Shown here piece after piece: positions 29,794 to 35,000 of a stretch of DNA of 35,000 nucleotides. The first letter of the stretch is position 1. The number at the start of each line of letters is the position of its first letter. This DNA comes from Stramonita haemastoma. Taxonomy: Eukaryota > Mollusca > Gastropoda > Neogastropoda > Muricidae. Under the pieces are notes generated by a model. The model was given only the letters and a program-made list of their open reading frames with translations. It was not told the origin of the DNA and ran no database searches. The stretch lies in NCBI GenBank assembly GCA_030674155.1, contig CM060335.1, forward strand, positions 27,772,597 through 27,807,596, given 5' to 3'. The translations under genes were made by a program, and so were the position numbers.

Positions 29794-32700
29794 GTGTATG
29801 GGGTGCTTAAGGAGAGGTGGTACCTTTGTAAACCTGGCAGTAGCATCCTTCGGGATGGACGGGAGCACTGGTCCTCACTTGGCACTCAACTCTCACTTCT
29901 GGGTCCGGGTCCTTAACCCACCCACACCCCGGTAACCGCTTCTACTGGCGGGCGAAACGTTGTGAGGGGTGTCTTACCACCAGTAGGAGTCTTGGAGAGG
30001 AGATGGGCGCCACCAAGCTTCCTCAAGCCCACTGCAAGGACATGATGAGAAAAACAAAACAGAAAGACATGCCGGATCGGTCGAGGCCCGGATCAACAAC
30101 GACCGCGCTACCCACTGCAAGCCTCCAGGGTGGGAGTGACAAGTGTGCTACTGGGGCAGAACCAACTTTAAAGCTTCCAGATAAAGGGCAACCATTGGTA
30201 CATGGAATGTAAGGACTCTGTACCAAACAGGAAGAGTACAGGAACTTGCACATGAATTACAGAGGTATAAATGGGACATCATAGGGCTTGCGGAAGTCAG
30301 ATGGATTGGCTTCGGAGAAACAACCACGCAAGACGGCCACAAAATATGGTACAGCGGAGAAGAGAAACTACATCAACATGGAGTAGGCTTTATTGTCAGG
30401 AAAGAGATTGTGTCAAGCATCATCAGCTGCACACCAGTATCCAGCAGACTCATCTCAATCAGAGTCTCTGCAAAACCCCAGAATCTCACCATCATCCAAG
30501 TGTATGCTCCAACATCTGACTACAATGATGATCAGATAGAAGAATTCTATGAAGAACTTGAAAGCGTCATCTCCAAAACGCCCAAAAAAGACATCCTTAT
30601 TGTGGAAGGCGACTGGAATGCTAAGGTGGGACCTGATGCCTATGACACCTGGGCAGGAACCACAGGACGATTTGGACTGGGAGAAACAAATGACAGAGGA
30701 CAGCGGCTGCTGGAATTCGCAAAGAAGCACAAACTGACTTTGGCTAACACACTCCACCCTCACAAGCCATCCAGAACATCAACCTGGCACTCACCAAATG
30801 GTCTGATTCATAATCAAATTGATTACATTCTGTCACCCCAAAGATTCAAATCCAGCATAAACAAGGCAAACACAAGAACATTCCCAGGAGCTGACATTGG
30901 CAGTGACCATGACCTTGTACTTACCACCATCAGGCTGAAACTGAAAGCAAAACAACAGCCAAAAAGCCCACGCATAAGATTCGACCTGGAAAAACTCAAA
31001 GACCCAACAGTGGTTGAGATCTTCCAAGCCAACATTGGAGGAAAGTTCGCCGCACTCACAGCCATCGACAATGATGTGGACACATTGGCCAACAACATCA
31101 AAGAAGTGCTAACGACAGCAGCAGAAGAAACATTAGGAAGAAGCAGAACAAAGAAACAACCCTGGGTGACAAATGAGGTTCTTGACCTCTGCGACAAAAG
31201 AAGAGAACTTAAAAAACAAAAGTTCACAAGTCAAGAAGCTTACAAGAAGTACATGGATAGCCACAGAGAAGTGAGGAAAAAGATGAGAGAAGCCAAAGAA
31301 GCGTGGATAGAAGAACAATGCAACAATATCGAAGCTGGAATGACCAAGGGAAACAGCAAAACAGCTTACGACACTTTGAAAGCACTAACGAAAACCACAC
31401 AGCCTAAAGCCTCTGTTATTGAAGACAAAGAAGGAAATCTTTTAACGGAAAACAATGCCATCCTCCAACGCTGGACAGAATACTGTGAGGGATTGTACAA
31501 CTACCCACTACGCCCAGATACCAACATAGTTTCTGACAAACCCCCTGAACACCAAGATAAAGACCCACCAATACTAAGGTGTGAAGTAGATGCAGCTATT
31601 AAACAATTGAAGAAGGGGAAGTCCCCTGGAATCGATAATATCCCAGCTGAACTCATAAAAAATGGAGGGAATGAAACAGCAAGGCGATTCACAGAACTTT
31701 GTCAGAAGATCCACGACACCAAAGAATGGCCAAAAGAATGGACACAGTCTCTTGTAATACCCCTGCCAAAGAAAGGAAACCTCAAGCAATGCCAGAACTA
31801 CAGAACCATCAGTCTCATAAGTCATCCTAGCAAGATCATGCTGCAGGTAGTCCTCAACAGACTGAAAAACCAAGCGGAAAAACTCCTGGCAGAAGAACAA
31901 GCGGGCTTTAGACCAAAACGCAGCACAATGGAACAAATTTTCAATCTGAGAATTCTGATAGAGAAGCATCTCCAACACCAAAAAGACTTGTACCACAATT
32001 TCATAGACTTCAAAAAGGCCTTTGACAGGGTATGGCATGACGGCCTCTGGCAAGTACTCAGGCACCTCAACATTGACAGCTGCCTAATTGAAGTCATCAA
32101 GGCTCTGCACGAGAACGCAAAAAGTGCAGTTTTCATGAACAATCATGTGGGCGAGTTCTTCAAGACCACGGTGGGGTTCGCCAGGGCTGCCTTCTCTCAC
32201 CTGTACTCTTCAACCTCTTCCTCGAAAACATCATGACAGAGACACTGCAAAACCACCACACTTCCATCTCCATTGGTGGAAGACCCCTTTGCAACCTCAG
32301 ATTTGCAGATGACATTGACCTCATGGGCAGCAGCAAACAAGAACTGCAAATCCTCACAGACAATTTAACAGATCGAGCGAGCGCATACGGCATGGAGGTC
32401 AGTACAGAGAAATCAAAGATCATGGTCAACAGCGCGAGTAATGACATCACGGAAATAAAGATGAATGGAGAAATACTAGAAGAGGTGAGCCAATTCAAAT
32501 ACTTAGGCTCCATCCTAACAAAAGATGGCACATCAAACAATGAAGTGAAAGCTCGCATTGCAACAGCAACATCTGCTCTAGTCAGACTCGAGAGGATCAT
32601 CAGAAGCAACAACATCAGCTTCGGCACCAAATACCACCTTTACAAATCCCTCGTGATATCTATCCTCCTATATGGCTGTGAATCATGGACTCTGACAGCA

Positions 32701-33116
32701 GAGTTAGAGAGGAGAATCCAAGCATTCGAGAACAAGTGCCACAGAAGACTCCTCAAAATATCATACAAAGAACACAAGACCAATAACTATGTGAAAGAAG
32801 AAATCAAAAAGCGTGTGGGCCCCCAAGAGCCTTTGCTCTCCACCATAAAGAGGAGAAAGCTGATGTGGTTTGGTCACACCACAAGACACAACAGCCTAGC
32901 AAAAACCATCCTGCAAGGAACAGTCGAGGGCAAGAGAAGAAGAGGCCGCCAAAAGAAATCATGGGTTGACAACATCAAAGACTGGACCGCCCAACCCCTG
33001 CAACACCTCCTACTAGCCACACAGGATCGTGAAGCATGGAAAAAGATCTCTGTTGCGTCTTCTCTCATGTCCCCCCTACGTCCTTTGGGACATGGGACTG
33101 AGTGAGAGTGAGTGAG
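29794..33116 (+). mobile_element. RTE-B: full-length RTE-type LINE nested in LINE-A
   Basis: About 3.3 kb between 12-base target-site duplications. The 5' end (GTGTATGGGGTGCTTAAGG) matches the 5' end of RTE-C. The 3' end is a short GAGT/GAGAGT tail right after the coding stop, with almost no 3' UTR, as is usual for RTE elements. It is antisense to LINE-A. It has fewer lesions than RTE-C, so it is either the younger insertion or closer to an active source copy. Confidence 0.96.
30003..33105 (+). pseudogene. RTE endonuclease-reverse transcriptase, two frameshifts
   Basis: A probable start is the ATG at 30003 (MGATKLPQAHCKD); the frame then breaks at 30186, where RTE-C has one more G. From 30185 a frame of about 683 codons runs to 32236. 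It holds the APE endonuclease: TIGTWNVRT (about 30197), AEVRW, EGDWNAKVG (about 30606) and GSDHD (30899-30913). A linker rich in Lys and Glu follows, then the reverse transcriptase: GKSPGIDNIPAELI, EEQAGFRPKRS and motif A DFKKAFDRVW (Asp at 32006-32008). A 1-base deletion near 32173, in the codons before RQGCLLSP, shifts the frame. The rest (32233-33105) has motif C FADD (32302-32313), ILLYGCESWTL, RKLMWFGH and the stop. All catalytic residues I can place are kept. Automated pipelines often mislabel such ORFs as craniofacial development protein 2-like. Confidence 0.93.
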
Positions 33117-33128
33117 TGAACGTTTTGC
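33117..33128. repeat. Target-site duplication of RTE-B, right copy
   Basis: TGAACGTTTTGC, the partner of 29782-29793. LINE-A resumes at once after it. Confidence 0.95.
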
Positions 33129-34999
33129 CTGTTATACCTATTTTCGTTTAGCTTTATGAGAAGACCCTCATGCCACACAGTGCCAAAAGCTTTCTGAAAA
33201 TCTACAAAGTAGCAATAGAGTCTTTAGTTTTTACTTTTAGTACCTTATCTATTAAGTTGTTAAGTAGAAAAAATATGATCCGTTGTTCTGCATGTTTTCC
33301 TGAATCCAGCTTGTTCTCTGACGATACTATTGTCATTTTCTAAATTTTCAGATATTCTTTGATTTAGTATCTGACAAAAAAGTTTTCCGATGGTGTTTGT
33401 TAACGTGATTCCTCTGTAGTTTTTGGGGTTATATGTGCATCCACTTTTATAGATCGGAACATTTACTCCTACTTTCCACTCCCAGGGATATATACCCGTT
33501 TCTAACACTAAATTGAAAACATCTCGCATTGTCTCTATAAGGCTAGATGAAGCTGATTTAATCATTTTGTTTGTTTTTCCATCTTTTCCTGGTGATTTGT
33601 TAGTTTTCAATCTTTTGATTGTTTTTGTAATTTTCTATGTCGTTATTCGCTTGTCTGTTATTTTTATTTTTTCGAACATGATTTGTACTTGCTTTTTGCG
33701 TTCTGGATCTATTTGTGGCTCTTTTCCTACTAGTGGTTTTAAGTGTCCAGGCCACTTACTGTTACTAATATGATTTTGATGTTTCAATCCATCATCTTTG
33801 CTTTCTCTTAATTTTTGTAAAGTTTTCCACAATATACTTGGATCTTCTTCGATGGCGTCATGTAGTGGCGATACTAACTTATTTTTAAAGAATTTTTTAT
33901 ACATTTTTTTTATATCACAATACTGTACTGTTATCTTTCTTGAAAGTATTTCTGCCAAAGTTCAAGTTTATATGGAGTTCTGTTCATTGCATTTAGTAAA
34001 GATTTTACTTCTTTTCTCGTACTTGCACATTCTGAGTCAAACCATTTTTTGTTGCGTTTAATTCTTCTTAAAGGTTTTGACTTTCTGGTCTTCAAGCTTA
34101 ATTTCGCCACTTTGATAAAGATACCAGACAGTTGCTTGGAACATTCGTTTACATTTGTTGAATCAGATTGGTTTGTATTTTTATCTATTTGTTTTTATAC
34201 TGTTTTTGTTTGATTTTTTATTTGAGCAGTTGCATTGATGGTAGTTAAAGTGCTTTTTGAAATTGTTCTTTGGCATTTTGATCCCAGAAAAATCGTATTT
34301 GTTGTGATGACTCTTTAGTTTTATACTCTGCATGTATATCTCTCATCATTTTGACGGACTTGTGCAAATGTGTTTTGTCTATGATTGGTATAAGTATATC
34401 TAAAGTGGACAATGTGGAATCACTAAATCTTTAACTTTCATATGTTTCACCTTTTTCATAAATGAGTTTGAACAAATGAAATAATCCACAATACTACAGC
34501 CTTGAGATTGAAAGCATGTAAACTTACCTTGTAAATCTCCTAATGTATGGCCATTCAATATATACAATTGATTTTCCGTACAAATATTAACTAAAAATCT
34601 GCCATTTTTCTGTATAATTCTGTCCATTGAGCACCTTAGATAACACTGGTCATATTCTGTTTCTTCAGGTAAATTGTAATAACTTGGTCTTAGATCTATT
34701 TCTATAAAATCAGCCAGTCTCCCTGTTCGCGCATTCAGATCTCCACACAAAATCATATGACATCTTTGATTGTTCTAAATTGTCCCATATTTTTCTTGAA
34801 TGAACTCTTCCAAAAGAAGAAAATTCGGGAGGAATATAATTATGTACATCCTATGAAAATATTGTTTGATGATGTAGAGTTGTGGTGTATAATTTGTAAC
34901 CATACAAGTAAAAATCTTAAACTTTTCCGATACCCTTCGTTAATCAAAACTGAAATATCTCCTGACGCACTAACAGATTTATTTCCTTTTGTTCTGCAG
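33129..34999 (-). pseudogene. LINE-A endonuclease and reverse transcriptase, N-terminal part
   Basis: From the right edge on the minus strand: a broken stretch with YIPPEFSSFGRVHSRKIW (about 34790-34840), then endonuclease ILCGDLNARTG (near 34720-34755) and VDYFICSN; the expected SDH near 34400 is eroded to IPHC. A linker follows with KNKKWFDSEC-like sequence (about 34040) and YKKFFKNKLVSPLHD (33958-33635). The reverse transcriptase start is in 33610-33260: KSPGKDGKTNKMIK, NPKNYRGITLTNTIGKLF, EQAGFRKTCRTTDHIF. After a stop, motif A reads VDFQKAFGTVWHEGL; the first Asp is kept, but the usual second Asp is Gly (33182-33184). RTE-B interrupts it about 16 codons later. Confidence 0.85.
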
Positions 35000-35000
35000 T
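33129..35000 (-). mobile_element. LINE-A, upstream part (right of the RTE-B insertion)
   Basis: The 5' part of the minus-strand LINE, cut by the window edge. It includes endonuclease, linker and the first reverse transcriptase motifs, in the order expected for one element continuing into 29781-28757. Confidence 0.88.

Overview
This window looks like repeat-rich nuclear DNA of an invertebrate animal. A gastropod or related mollusc is the best guess, inferred from tRNA-headed SINEs with domains I associate with molluscs, APE-type LINEs of several clades (RTE, L2, CR1/L2-like ORF1) and very dense dinucleotide microsatellites. It holds no bacterial-type operon, no rRNA, no CRISPR array, and no host protein-coding exon that I can support. 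All recognisable protein similarity comes from retrotransposons, and every one of those reading frames is broken.

Layout. 1-1.8 kb: 3' end of a decayed LINE (LINE-E1, +). 1.9-2.85 kb: a 27-bp minisatellite. 3.27-3.55 kb: SINE-1 (-). 4.83-5.30 kb: a GAA array inside a 25-bp direct repeat. 6.3-10.1 kb: microsatellites (GT, TC, CCTTG/CG/TG, GA/CAGA) and SINE fragments. 10.4-19.0 kb: at least six diverged units of a long tandem repeat with a native spacing near 850 bp. Each unit carries a conserved core, and several also carry a (GT)n array, a purine-rich tract and a C-rich tract. This array was later hit by three SINEs and by local expansions of about 150 bp and 37 bp. 20.0-21.0 kb: a LINE ORF1 with an N-terminal 2A-like motif and coiled coil. 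21.0-24.3 kb: RTE-C (-) between 9-bp target-site duplications. 24.7-25.8 kb: SINEs. 26.1-28.6 kb: three L2-derived segments in a row. 28.76-35.0 kb: another LINE (LINE-A, -) split inside its reverse transcriptase by RTE-B (+), with an exact 12-bp target-site duplication.

The genes do not form a pathway. They record layered insertions: LINE-A came first and RTE-B later, and the ORF1 element came first and RTE-C later. The two RTE copies are near-identical, 3.3 kb long and head to head, so a read-through transcript could fold on itself. Points most worth following up are the 850-bp array, the inverted RTE pair, the 2A-like motif in ORF1, and two SINE families that share a central domain but differ in their 3' halves.

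Limits: family and clade names come from recognised protein motifs, not searches. Similarities between copies were judged by eye, and repeat edges are good to about 5-20 bases unless a junction is given exactly.
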